A stretch of 5,169 nucleotides of DNA, from the NCBI GenBank assembly GCA_913057765.1, contig CAJXPH010000204.1:1-5169 (forward strand), written 5' to 3'. Below, piece after piece: positions 1-5,121 of this stretch; position 1 is the stretch's first letter; each line of letters opens with the position of its first letter. Source of the stretch: an uncultured Campylobacteraceae bacterium. Its GTDB lineage: Bacteria > Campylobacterota > Campylobacteria > Campylobacterales > Arcobacteraceae. The translations under genes and the position numbers were made by a program. Under the pieces are notes generated by a model. The model was not told where the DNA came from, did not search any database, and worked only from the letters and a program-made list of their open reading frames with translations.

Positions 1-48
1 TCTACACTATCCTCTTCGTCGGCAGCGTCAGATGTGTATAAGAGACAG
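1..48. other. Illumina Nextera adapter, i5 side (artefact)
   Basis: This is library-construction sequence, not genome. Bases 1-7 are the end of the P5 adapter (TCTACAC). Bases 8-15 (TATCCTCT) occupy the i5 index slot and match what I recall as index S503. Bases 16-29 are the Nextera read-1 tail (TCGTCGGCAGCGTC), and 30-48 are the 19-base Tn5 mosaic end (AGATGTGTATAAGAGACAG). The genuine insert begins at 49. A GTG at 34-36 inside the mosaic end can be mistaken for a start codon and would add the false residues MYKRQ to the first protein. Confidence 0.98.
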
Positions 49-1311
49 AAAGATAACTTTAAAATAAATTCACACTATTCATTAGAAATATTTTTTAATA
101 AAAATAAATTTACTTCGAAACAATATTTAGAATTTATAACAAAATTTAATGAAGATAGAAAAATAGATTTTATGTTTTATTTTGCACCATTTATTTTCTC
201 AGATAATGAAGAAATATTATATGATATTTCAAAAGGTTTTATCTTTAAAGACAAACAAAATGTTGATAGTTTAGAGGAAATGGTCTCTTATAATTCTAAG
301 TTTATTGATATAATACAAGAAGATCCAATTCTTAGGGTTTCGAAGTTAAAGGCTTATATCAAAGAAGATAGCAACTCTTATATTTATTATAACCTTGCCT
401 TGTGTTATGCCCAAATAAATGATTTTCATAATGCCTACAAATATTTTTCAAAAGCTTATAAGTTAAACCCCGGTAATAAACTTTACTCTATAATGACTAT
501 TATAAGTGCTAAGAAAATTGATAAAAAATTAAAAGATTATGAATATATAGAACAAAATGTTAAATCAAAAAATGGTATGTATAAATATTTTGGACAAATG
601 TTGTATAAAATATTTTTAAATCCAGAACTCACTGTTACTTTTGATCCTTTAAATTATAAAAATACAGTTTTTTATAAATCACTTGATTATTTAGAAAAAT
701 TAGAAGAAAATAAAATTGATTTAACACATCCTTTATTTACAGAGCACTATAAAGATCCTTTAGTATATTTAATGAAATCTACTATAAGGAAAGAAGATGA
801 AAGTGACTATAAATATTTTGCAAGATTACAAGATAATACTCCTTTAAAAATTAATAACAATTTTTTAGAGGGTCCTTTAGTTGTAACTCAGTTCTATATA
901 GATTTATTAAAATCAATAGGACTTTTTTATAAAGCAGATTTAACAATAGAGGGGAAACAAAGTCCTTCGTATCTTAGAACTAAAGCCTTAATAGATTTAC
1001 ATAATAATGAACCAAAAAAGACAATTAAAATATTAGAGGAACTTCAAATAAAGTATAAACTTGAAGATAAATATACTATGTATTTAGTTGTTGCAGCACT
1101 CTTGGACTCAGGTGAATATAATGGTGCCTCAATTCAAATATCGTTAATCAAAGCTCTTTTGAATGATGGTGGGGCGGATTTCCTAACTGGAGTACAACTT
1201 ATTCAAGAATTAAAATTAAATAGTGCTATTAGTTATTTTAAAGAACCTTACATGGATTCTTTAATAGATTTTAGACTTAATAATTTTGATGAACTTTTAG
1301 AATCCTTGTAG
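49..1311 (+). CDS. TPR-repeat protein, 5' truncated; possible flagellar motor accessory
   Basis: The reading frame is open from the first insert base and ends at TAG 1309-1311, giving 420 genuine residues; the true start lies outside the insert. Numbering residues from base 49, one canonical tetratricopeptide repeat spans about 110-143, with the expected positions filled (Y113, L116, A117, Y120, A129, F133, A136, P141). Weaker TPR-like helix pairs appear near 307-336, 342-371 and 376-400. TPR repeats are protein-protein interaction scaffolds. No membrane segment is visible in the part present, and a signal peptide, if any, is lost with the N terminus. The gene is co-oriented with a stator and switch operon but separated from it by a promoter. 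Campylobacterota flagellar motors use TPR proteins (PflA, PflB) to hold stators, so a PflA-like role is possible. That is inference from context; I do not recognise this protein by sequence. Codon use is as AT-rich as its neighbours. Confidence 0.8.
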   Translation, partial: KDNFKINSHYSLEIFFNKNKFTSKQYLEFITKFNEDRKIDFMFYFAPFIFSDNEEILYDISKGFIFKDKQNVDSLEEMVSYNSKFIDIIQEDPILRVSKLKAYIKEDSNSYIYYNLALCYAQINDFHNAYKYFSKAYKLNPGNKLYSIMTIISAKKIDKKLKDYEYIEQNVKSKNGMYKYFGQMLYKIFLNPELTVTFDPLNYKNTVFYKSLDYLEKLEENKIDLTHPLFTEHYKDPLVYLMKSTIRKEDESDYKYFARLQDNTPLKINNNFLEGPLVVTQFYIDLLKSIGLFYKADLTIEGKQSPSYLRTKALIDLHNNEPKKTIKILEELQIKYKLEDKYTMYLVVAALLDSGEYNGASIQISLIKALLNDGGADFLTGVQLIQELKLNSAISYFKEPYMDSLIDFRLNNFDELLESL

Positions 1312-1325
1312 AGTAAAATATAATT

Positions 1326-1348
1326 TTTATTACTTTTAAAATAATAAA
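1326..1348. repeat. Imperfect AT-only inverted repeat upstream of the operon promoter
   Basis: TTTATTA (1326-1332) and TTTT (1334-1337) pair with AAAA (1338-1341) and TAATAAA (1342-1348), leaving a single unpaired C at 1333 and no loop bases. It lies about 24-46 bases upstream of the -10 box at 1372. It contains no GC pairs and no following U tract, so it is a poor candidate for a terminator. It could be a regulator site or an AT-rich upstream promoter element, but in DNA this AT-rich a chance palindrome is also plausible. Confidence 0.4.
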
Positions 1349-1360
1349 CATCTAATTTAA

Positions 1361-1377
1361 TTTTTTTTTGCTATAAT
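1361..1377 (+). promoter_or_regulatory. Extended -10 promoter of the flagellar operon (sigma70 type)
   Basis: A run of nine T (1361-1369) leads directly into TG-C-TATAAT, with the TG at 1369-1370 and a perfect -10 hexamer at 1372-1377. This form, a T-rich stretch plus an extended -10 and no clear -35 box, is the usual vegetative promoter of Campylobacter and Helicobacter relatives. Transcription would start near 1384, leaving a leader of roughly 27 bases that contains the Shine-Dalgarno AAAGGAGG at 1398-1405. I see no -24/-12 sigma54 motif (no GG at the required distance before the TTGC) and no sigma28 motif in the gap. Confidence 0.75.
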
Positions 1378-1410
1378 ATCTATAACTCTATACTTTTAAA
1401 GGAGGCCCTT

Positions 1411-1728
1411 ATGGAAATAGGTAGAATTCCAGATATTGATAATGCAAAGACTAATCATGTGGAAAAAATTCAATCAGTTAAAGAGGTTGATGATAAACAA
1501 AAGATAGTTGATGATGAACAATATAAAAAGGTTCAAGGGACGGTCCAAGATACTGAATCTAATGAAGTTATTTTAGATAATGTTAGATTTGGTTACAATA
1601 AAAGTTCAAAAGATTTTTTTGTGAAAGTTACTCGTGGCGAAGCTGAGTATAAATACCCTACTGAAGATATGATGAGGGTAAAAGCACAAATATTAAGTGA
1701 TATAGAAAAAACACTTAATGAATCTTAA
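1411..1728 (+). CDS. flaG: FlaG-family flagellar protein
   Basis: A protein of 105 residues with an ATG start preceded by a very strong Shine-Dalgarno (AAAGGAGG, 1398-1405, five bases before the ATG). Residues 1-50 are charged and low in complexity. Residues about 52-105 fit the FlaG fold: a strand with FGYNKSSKDFFVKV (60-73), then RGEAEYKYPTEDMM (75-88), which aligns with the family pattern TGEVIRQIPPEEML, then a C-terminal helix (89-103). FlaG proteins are small and in Campylobacter and other polarly flagellated bacteria affect filament length; the mechanism is not well understood. FlaG is often found near fliD and fliS, so its place at the head of a fliY-motAB operon is somewhat unusual. 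The usual arginine after GEV is replaced (GEAEYK), so the match is moderate. It is the first gene after the promoter, 29 bases from fliY. Confidence 0.62.
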   Translation: MEIGRIPDIDNAKTNHVEKIQSVKEVDDKQKIVDDEQYKKVQGTVQDTESNEVILDNVRFGYNKSSKDFFVKVTRGEAEYKYPTEDMMRVKAQILSDIEKTLNES

Positions 1729-1743
1729 AATTAAAAATATAAC

Positions 1744-1750
1744 AAAAAGG
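1744..1750 (+). promoter_or_regulatory. Ribosome binding site supporting a TTG start for fliY
   Basis: AAAAAGG lies seven bases before TTG 1758-1760. No ATG or GTG occurs in the frame near this point; the first in-frame ATG is at codon 75, inside the conserved domain. The TTG with this site is therefore the only start that keeps the N-terminal helix of FliY. Confidence 0.6.
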
Positions 1751-1757
1751 TTAGTTC

Positions 1758-2651
1758 TTGGCATCTGATTTATCAAGTTTTTTAAAAGATGAATTAGCTA
1801 ATACATTAGAACAGTTACTTTCGAAGAGTGTATCTATTGACTCTGTAAGTGAACTTGATGTAAATAGTTTAGATGATTCTCAATGTATTGATGTATCTGT
1901 GAAATTTGATTTTTCAAATATATCATCTAGCTGGAACTTTTTTGTTCCTACAGTTACTGCTACAAAGTTTGAATATTTTATGCTTGGTGGTATGGGAGAT
2001 TTAAAAGAACACATAGACGATGAAATTACGGATGCAGTAAATGAAATAATCTCTAATATTTGTGGTAGCTTATGTACTACAGTTAATGCGCAATCCTTTC
2101 CTGATGTATCTTCAATAAAATCTGAACTGCAAGGTTCTAGTATTAAAGATTGTAAAGAATTAGTAATTGAGAAAAAATTCTTTTTTGATTTAAGCTTAGA
2201 TGGCGAAAAACTGCCTGTATATATAGGTTTTGATGAATTAATTATTCCTTATCTTTCTCAAATTACGGGAATTGAAAATTCTGTTACTGAAGTTACTCCT
2301 TCATTAGCCCCTTCTTCTCAGCCTTCAAACTCTCCTTCAAATCCACCTTCTGATTTAGGGATCAGTTCTTTATTATCTGAAGATGCAGCACAAAACTTAC
2401 AATTATTATTTGATATTAAGTTGAGACTTAGTGTAAGATTAGGTACAAAAAACTTTTTATTAAAAGATATTTTGAGATGGGATTTAGGAGAGATAATTGA
2501 ACTTGAACAAATGGTTAATGAACCTTTAGAAATTTTAGTAAATGGTGTTAAAATAGGCGAAGGTGAAGCTGTTATTGTTGAAGGAAAATTTGGTTTAAAA
2601 GTGAAAAATATCGGAAATAGTCTTTCTAGACTTAGCCAATTAGGATTGTAA
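1758..2651 (+). CDS. fliY: Flagellar motor switch protein FliY (CheC-like plus SpoA domains)
   Basis: A C-ring (switch complex) component of 297 residues, a usual length for epsilonproteobacterial FliY. Residues 1-175 form a CheC/FliM-like domain, with the GGMGD turn at 77-81 and the helix DAVNEIISNICGS at 92-104. Residues 181-200 form a proline-serine linker of five PSxx tetrapeptides. Residues about 212-286 are a clear SpoA (FliN) domain: FDIKLRLSVRLG, then LRWDLGEIIEL, EPLEILVNG and GEGEAVIVEGKFGLKV, the FliN signature. The N terminus lacks the FliM-type CheY-binding motif (LSQxEIDALL). In the CheC phosphatase motif (E-x-x-N) the glutamate is present (E96) but the asparagine position holds S99, with N100 one place later. 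The start is TTG. The gene is followed after three bases by motA, so switch and stator are co-transcribed. It may bind or dephosphorylate CheY-P as other FliY proteins do, but that is uncertain here. Confidence 0.9.
   Translation: MASDLSSFLKDELANTLEQLLSKSVSIDSVSELDVNSLDDSQCIDVSVKFDFSNISSSWNFFVPTVTATKFEYFMLGGMGDLKEHIDDEITDAVNEIISNICGSLCTTVNAQSFPDVSSIKSELQGSSIKDCKELVIEKKFFFDLSLDGEKLPVYIGFDELIIPYLSQITGIENSVTEVTPSLAPSSQPSNSPSNPPSDLGISSLLSEDAAQNLQLLFDIKLRLSVRLGTKNFLLKDILRWDLGEIIELEQMVNEPLEILVNGVKIGEGEAVIVEGKFGLKVKNIGNSLSRLSQLGL
2298..2357 (+). repeat. Five tandem 12-bp units encoding PSxx in the fliY linker
   Basis: Five consecutive in-frame 12-base units start at 2298, 2310, 2322, 2334 and 2346, each beginning CCTTC. 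They encode PSLA, PSSQ, PSNS, PSNP and PSDL. The third and fourth units share their first eight bases (CCTTCAAA). Unit length is a multiple of three, so gain or loss of a unit would change only the linker length between the CheC-like and SpoA domains. Confidence 0.8.
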
Positions 2652-2654
2652 TAA

Positions 2655-3410
2655 ATGGATAAGAGTACCGTAGGTGGTTTAGCTGGGGGATTTGGGCTTG
2701 TAGGCCTTGCTATTATTTTAGGTGGTGTTGGATTTGGTCCATACATTGATATACCTTCTGTTGTAATTGTAATTGGTGGAACAATTGCTGTAACAGCTGG
2801 ACAATTTGAGGGGTCCGATTTAAAGAGATTCACTCCAGCCTTAAAAGTTGCAATAAATGAAGTGAATGTTGAACCTCTCTCTGAGCTTGTTGAAAAGATT
2901 ACTTTTTATGCAACGGAGATAAAAAAACATGGAGTTATGCATATTGAACAAAAAGTTTTAGAAGAAACTAATCCTTTTTTTAAAGAAGCTTTTCAACTAC
3001 TTGTTGACGGTACAAAAGCAGAAACATTAACTCCTTTACTTGAAACTAAACTTGAATATATGACTAAAAGACACGGTACAATGATTGGTCTTTTCGGTAA
3101 TGTGGGTGGTACTGCTGGAGCAATGGGAATGATTGGTACTCTTGTTGGTTTAGTAGCTATGCTTGCAAATCTTTCTGATCCAGCGGCTGTTGGACCTGCA
3201 ATGGCTGTTGCTTTACTTACAACTATGTATGGAGCAATGGTAGGTACACTTTTTGCGGGAATTATTGAAAGTAAACTGTCTGAAAAACATAAAAAAGAGG
3301 CTGATGCTTGTGAAGTCATTATCCTTGGTGCAAGTATGATTGCAGCTGAAGAATCAATAGGTAATATAAAAATGCAACTAAATTCTCTTTTAGTTGAAGT
3401 TGACGAGTAG
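2655..3410 (+). CDS. motA: Flagellar stator protein MotA (PomA-like)
   Basis: The inner-membrane ion-channel and torque subunit of the stator; five copies normally surround two MotB. Length is 251 residues, close to PomA. Four membrane segments can be seen at about 6-27, 33-50, 146-170 and 181-204. Between the second and third is a large cytoplasmic loop ending in TKRH (137-140). The core motifs GMIGTLVGLVAML (158-170) and DPAAVGPAMAVALLTTMYGA (175-194) match the MotA/PomA family closely. In the loop, K90 and E98 align with the rotor-contacting Arg and Glu of this family (R90 and E98 in E. coli). The proline normally found before GMIGT is G155 here, and the proline normally found before the end of segment four is I203; both changes are read directly from the codons. 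The start ATG lies three bases after the fliY stop, with TAGGA 2641-2645 as the likely ribosome site. The third and fourth segments have Thr at 162, 189 and 190, which does not settle proton versus sodium use. Confidence 0.93.
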   Translation: MDKSTVGGLAGGFGLVGLAIILGGVGFGPYIDIPSVVIVIGGTIAVTAGQFEGSDLKRFTPALKVAINEVNVEPLSELVEKITFYATEIKKHGVMHIEQKVLEETNPFFKEAFQLLVDGTKAETLTPLLETKLEYMTKRHGTMIGLFGNVGGTAGAMGMIGTLVGLVAMLANLSDPAAVGPAMAVALLTTMYGAMVGTLFAGIIESKLSEKHKKEADACEVIILGASMIAAEESIGNIKMQLNSLLVEVDE

Positions 3411-3422
3411 AAACGATTTTCT

Positions 3423-4190
3423 ATGGCAAAAAACAAATGTCCTGAATGTCCAAAATGTCTGCCTGGATGGTTAGTACAATTCGGTGATTTAATGTCCTTA
3501 CTTTTAACTTTCTTTATTTTACTTTTATCTATGGCCGTAATGGATAAAAAGAAAGTTGAAGAATACTTTGATGTAATGAAAAAAGCGATGGGTTTTATAG
3601 ATGCTTCTACTGATGTTCAAACTCAATCAGATGCTTATTCAACAGAGGATAGTAATTCTGAAGATGATGATAGTGATGCAAATTCTACAGAAGATGCGGC
3701 AGATGAAGTTGCAGAATTAATTGAACAAATGAATGATTCAACAACTGTTGAGAGTGAACAGATTCAGCTTGAAAAAGGCAAAAATGAATTTACATTAGAT
3801 ATCCCTTCTACAATTATGTTTGAGGATGGGGAATATAAATTAGCAAATGCTAATTCAAAGAGATTTATAGCAAAGATTGCCAGAGTAATTAGGACTATGC
3901 CTCAAGCTTTTAATATTGAAATTATTGGACATACATCATCAAGTGGATATACTAGTACAACTATTCCTCGGGATAATTGGGATATATCTGCACTACGTTC
4001 AATTTCAGTTGTTAAAGAGTTAATAAAAAATAGAATTGATCCTAGTACTTTGAAGGTTGCGGCATATTCTTCTTATCACCCAAAAAGTGAAACGGCTTCG
4101 GATAATAGAAGAGTTGAAATGCGTTTCTTTGCTGATAATGATCAAACAGATATTTTAAGTGAAGAAAGCTTTTTCGATAGATTGGAGTAA
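3423..4190 (+). CDS. motB: Flagellar stator protein MotB (PomB-like)
   Basis: The stator subunit that carries the ion-binding aspartate and anchors the complex to peptidoglycan; 255 residues. The cytoplasmic tail has a CxxCxxC pattern (C6, C9, C12), then GWLVQFGDLMSLL leads into the single membrane helix (about 17-40), where D22 is the channel aspartate equivalent to E. coli D32. Residues 41-60 (DKKKVEEYFDVMKKAMGFID) are an amphipathic stretch in the plug position. Residues 70-95 are strongly acidic. An OmpA-like peptidoglycan-binding domain covers about 120-235, with GHT at 169-171, NWDIS at 185-189, R192, and NRRVEMRF at 228-235. The usual GHTD aspartate is S172. The overall N-terminal layout resembles PomB. 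It starts 12 bases after motA with no convincing Shine-Dalgarno, which suggests translational coupling to motA. The 2-base gap to flgJ supports one transcript. Confidence 0.93.
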   Translation: MAKNKCPECPKCLPGWLVQFGDLMSLLLTFFILLLSMAVMDKKKVEEYFDVMKKAMGFIDASTDVQTQSDAYSTEDSNSEDDDSDANSTEDAADEVAELIEQMNDSTTVESEQIQLEKGKNEFTLDIPSTIMFEDGEYKLANANSKRFIAKIARVIRTMPQAFNIEIIGHTSSSGYTSTTIPRDNWDISALRSISVVKELIKNRIDPSTLKVAAYSSYHPKSETASDNRRVEMRFFADNDQTDILSEESFFDRLE

Positions 4191-4192
4191 TT

Positions 4193-4495
4193 ATGGAATT
4201 AAATACAAATTTTGTTGATATAAATAATATTAAGTCAAGTCCTGTTAAGAATTATGATAAATTAAATACATCTAATCTTGAAGGTGAAGCTTTGAGAAAA
4301 GTTAGTGATGATTTTGAATCATTTTTTATGCAACAGTTATTAGACATATCTTTAAAAAGTACAAAAGTTGCTGGAGAAGGTAGTGGTTCGGACATTATTA
4401 AAGGTATGTATACAGAAGCTATCTCAATGGAATCAAAAGGTACAATAGGTATAAGCGATATGCTTTATAATTTTTTGACTGAAAGAAAAAAATAA
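4193..4495 (+). CDS. flgJ: Rod-binding protein FlgJ (single domain, no muramidase)
   Basis: A protein of 100 residues. Residues about 32-97 match the FlgJ N-terminal rod-binding domain: LRKVSDDFESFFMQQLL (34-50), a glycine-rich turn GEGSGSD (61-67), then IIKGMYTEAIS (68-78) and GTIGISDMLYNFL (83-95). In gammaproteobacteria FlgJ is about 300 residues, with a C-terminal glucosaminidase that opens the cell wall for the rod. Here only the rod-capping part is present, as is usual in Campylobacterota, so another enzyme must clear the peptidoglycan. Residues 1-31 are a low-complexity lead. GGAG at 4184-4187, just before the motB stop, serves as its ribosome site. The order flgJ then flgN follows C. 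jejuni (flgI-flgJ-flgM-flgN-flgK as I recall it), but without flgM. Confidence 0.85.
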   Translation: MELNTNFVDINNIKSSPVKNYDKLNTSNLEGEALRKVSDDFESFFMQQLLDISLKSTKVAGEGSGSDIIKGMYTEAISMESKGTIGISDMLYNFLTERKK

Positions 4496-4507
4496 GAAAG
4501 AGCTACC

Positions 4508-4885
4508 ATGATTGAAAGTATTATTAATGATATGACTAATTTAGTCAATAAAATGCAAGAATATATCAAACAAGATATTGAAGATATAAAAAATGCAAAG
4601 CATGAAGAACTTTTAAATAGAAATGATGAAAAACAACAAATGATTGAAAGAATTGCTGCGTATAAACAGCAATTAAATCAGGAAATTGTTAGTCAAATGC
4701 AAAATGGTGTTGATGTTAATATATATAGAAAAAATGTAGATAATTTAGAAAATGAATTAAGAAACTTATATGATTTAAATAGAAAACTTGCATTAATTGT
4801 ACAACCAATACAACAGATGTATAAAGATATAGTTGATGATATTACTGATAGAAATGGAGGAAGTATTCTCAATGTTAAGGCTTAA
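4508..4885 (+). CDS. flgN: FlgN-like flagellar export chaperone
   Basis: A soluble, helical protein of 125 residues with no signal peptide or membrane segment. Residues about 1-60 and 73-115 read as two long amphipathic helices with coiled-coil character, rich in Lys, Glu, Gln and Asn, joined by a short QNGVDVN turn (65-71). The segment IEDIKNAKHEELLNRNDEKQQMIERI (24-49) has the layout of the FlgN family (a short helix, then the D..K motif before a charged helix). The C-terminal LNRKLALIVQPIQQMYKDIVDDI (90-112) resembles the part of FlgN that binds the hook-filament junction proteins FlgK and FlgL. Sequence alone is weak evidence for such short coiled coils; the position straight after flgJ is the stronger support. 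The likely ribosome site is AGAAAGAG, 4495-4502. The 3' end overlaps the next gene by 14 bases, and that gene's ribosome site lies within it. Confidence 0.65.
   Translation: MIESIINDMTNLVNKMQEYIKQDIEDIKNAKHEELLNRNDEKQQMIERIAAYKQQLNQEIVSQMQNGVDVNIYRKNVDNLENELRNLYDLNRKLALIVQPIQQMYKDIVDDITDRNGGSILNVKA
4856..4863 (+). promoter_or_regulatory. Ribosome binding site of the flgA-like gene, inside flgN
   Basis: GGAGGAAG lies eight bases before ATG 4872-4874 and is one of the two strongest ribosome sites in the window. It supports a start that overlaps the end of flgN rather than the out-of-frame ATG at 4886, whose frame stops after ten codons. Confidence 0.7.
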
Positions 4886-5121
4886 ATGTCTTTTTTTTGT
4901 AATTATTCTTTCTATTAATTTATATGCAATTGATGTTATAGTTGCTAATTCTAAGATTAATTATAAAGAAATAATTTCAGTAAAAAAACTATCTTCTGCA
5001 AATGTTTTAAGTGTAAAAAAGTATTGTATACCTGTAACTATAAATGATTTTGAGCAAAATAAATATTTTGCTAAACATTATATAAGAAAAGGTGCAGTAA
5101 TTTGTCTAAAAGATATAGAGA
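4872..5121 (+). CDS. flgA: FlgA-like P-ring assembly protein (SAF domain), 3' truncated
   Basis: The frame gives 83 complete genuine residues before the library end; the last insert base, 5121, is the first base of codon 84. Residues 1-19 form a secretion signal: a basic start (MLRLK), a hydrophobic core (CLFFVIILSI) and a likely cleavage after NLYA. The mature part, around residues 64-83 (KYFAKHYIRKGAVICLKDIE), looks like the start of a SAF domain, in which an Ala-x-x-x-I-x-x-G-x-x-I-x-x-x-D pattern is common. FlgA is a periplasmic chaperone that helps FlgI build the P ring. The signal peptide, SAF-like segment and flagellar operon position fit FlgA; the pre-SAF part is short, and most of the domain is missing, so another SAF-domain protein is possible. 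The start overlaps flgN by 14 bases. The frame continues without a stop through the adapter, adding the false residues TVSYTHLRAHETREDL. Confidence 0.55.

Noticed and set aside
34..48. GTG start codon for the first protein
   Set aside because: The GTG lies inside the Tn5 mosaic end of the adapter, so it is not part of the genome.
172..174. In-frame ATG as the true start of the TPR protein
   Set aside because: The codons between 49 and 171 read like ordinary protein with the same composition, and no ribosome site precedes this ATG, so truncation by the library end is the simpler reading.
1312..1360. Rho-independent terminator after the TPR gene
   Set aside because: Only AT-pairing palindromes are present, with no GC-rich stem followed by a T run, so no terminator can be supported.
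2318..2833. Minus-strand open frame of 171 codons across fliY and motA
   Set aside because: It is antisense to two strongly supported genes, its proline and serine content mirrors the plus-strand codons, and it matches no family.
2993..3436. Minus-strand open frame of 147 codons across motA
   Set aside because: It is antisense to conserved MotA membrane segments and has no ribosome site or recognisable domain.
4466..4471. TATAAT near the end of flgJ as an internal promoter for flgN
   Set aside because: The TG of an extended -10 is not correctly placed (CTT instead of TGN), no -35 is visible, and TATAAT is expected by chance in this AT-rich DNA.
4886..4918. ATG in a TAAATG junction as the start of the gene after flgN
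   Set aside because: It is in a different frame that stops after ten codons, whereas ATG 4872 has a strong ribosome site and opens a frame with a good signal peptide.
49..5121. Mobile element, CRISPR array, tRNA or novel defence system
   Set aside because: All of the insert is accounted for by flagellar-type genes and a short promoter gap. I saw no terminal repeats, transposase, spaced direct repeats or RNA gene structure.
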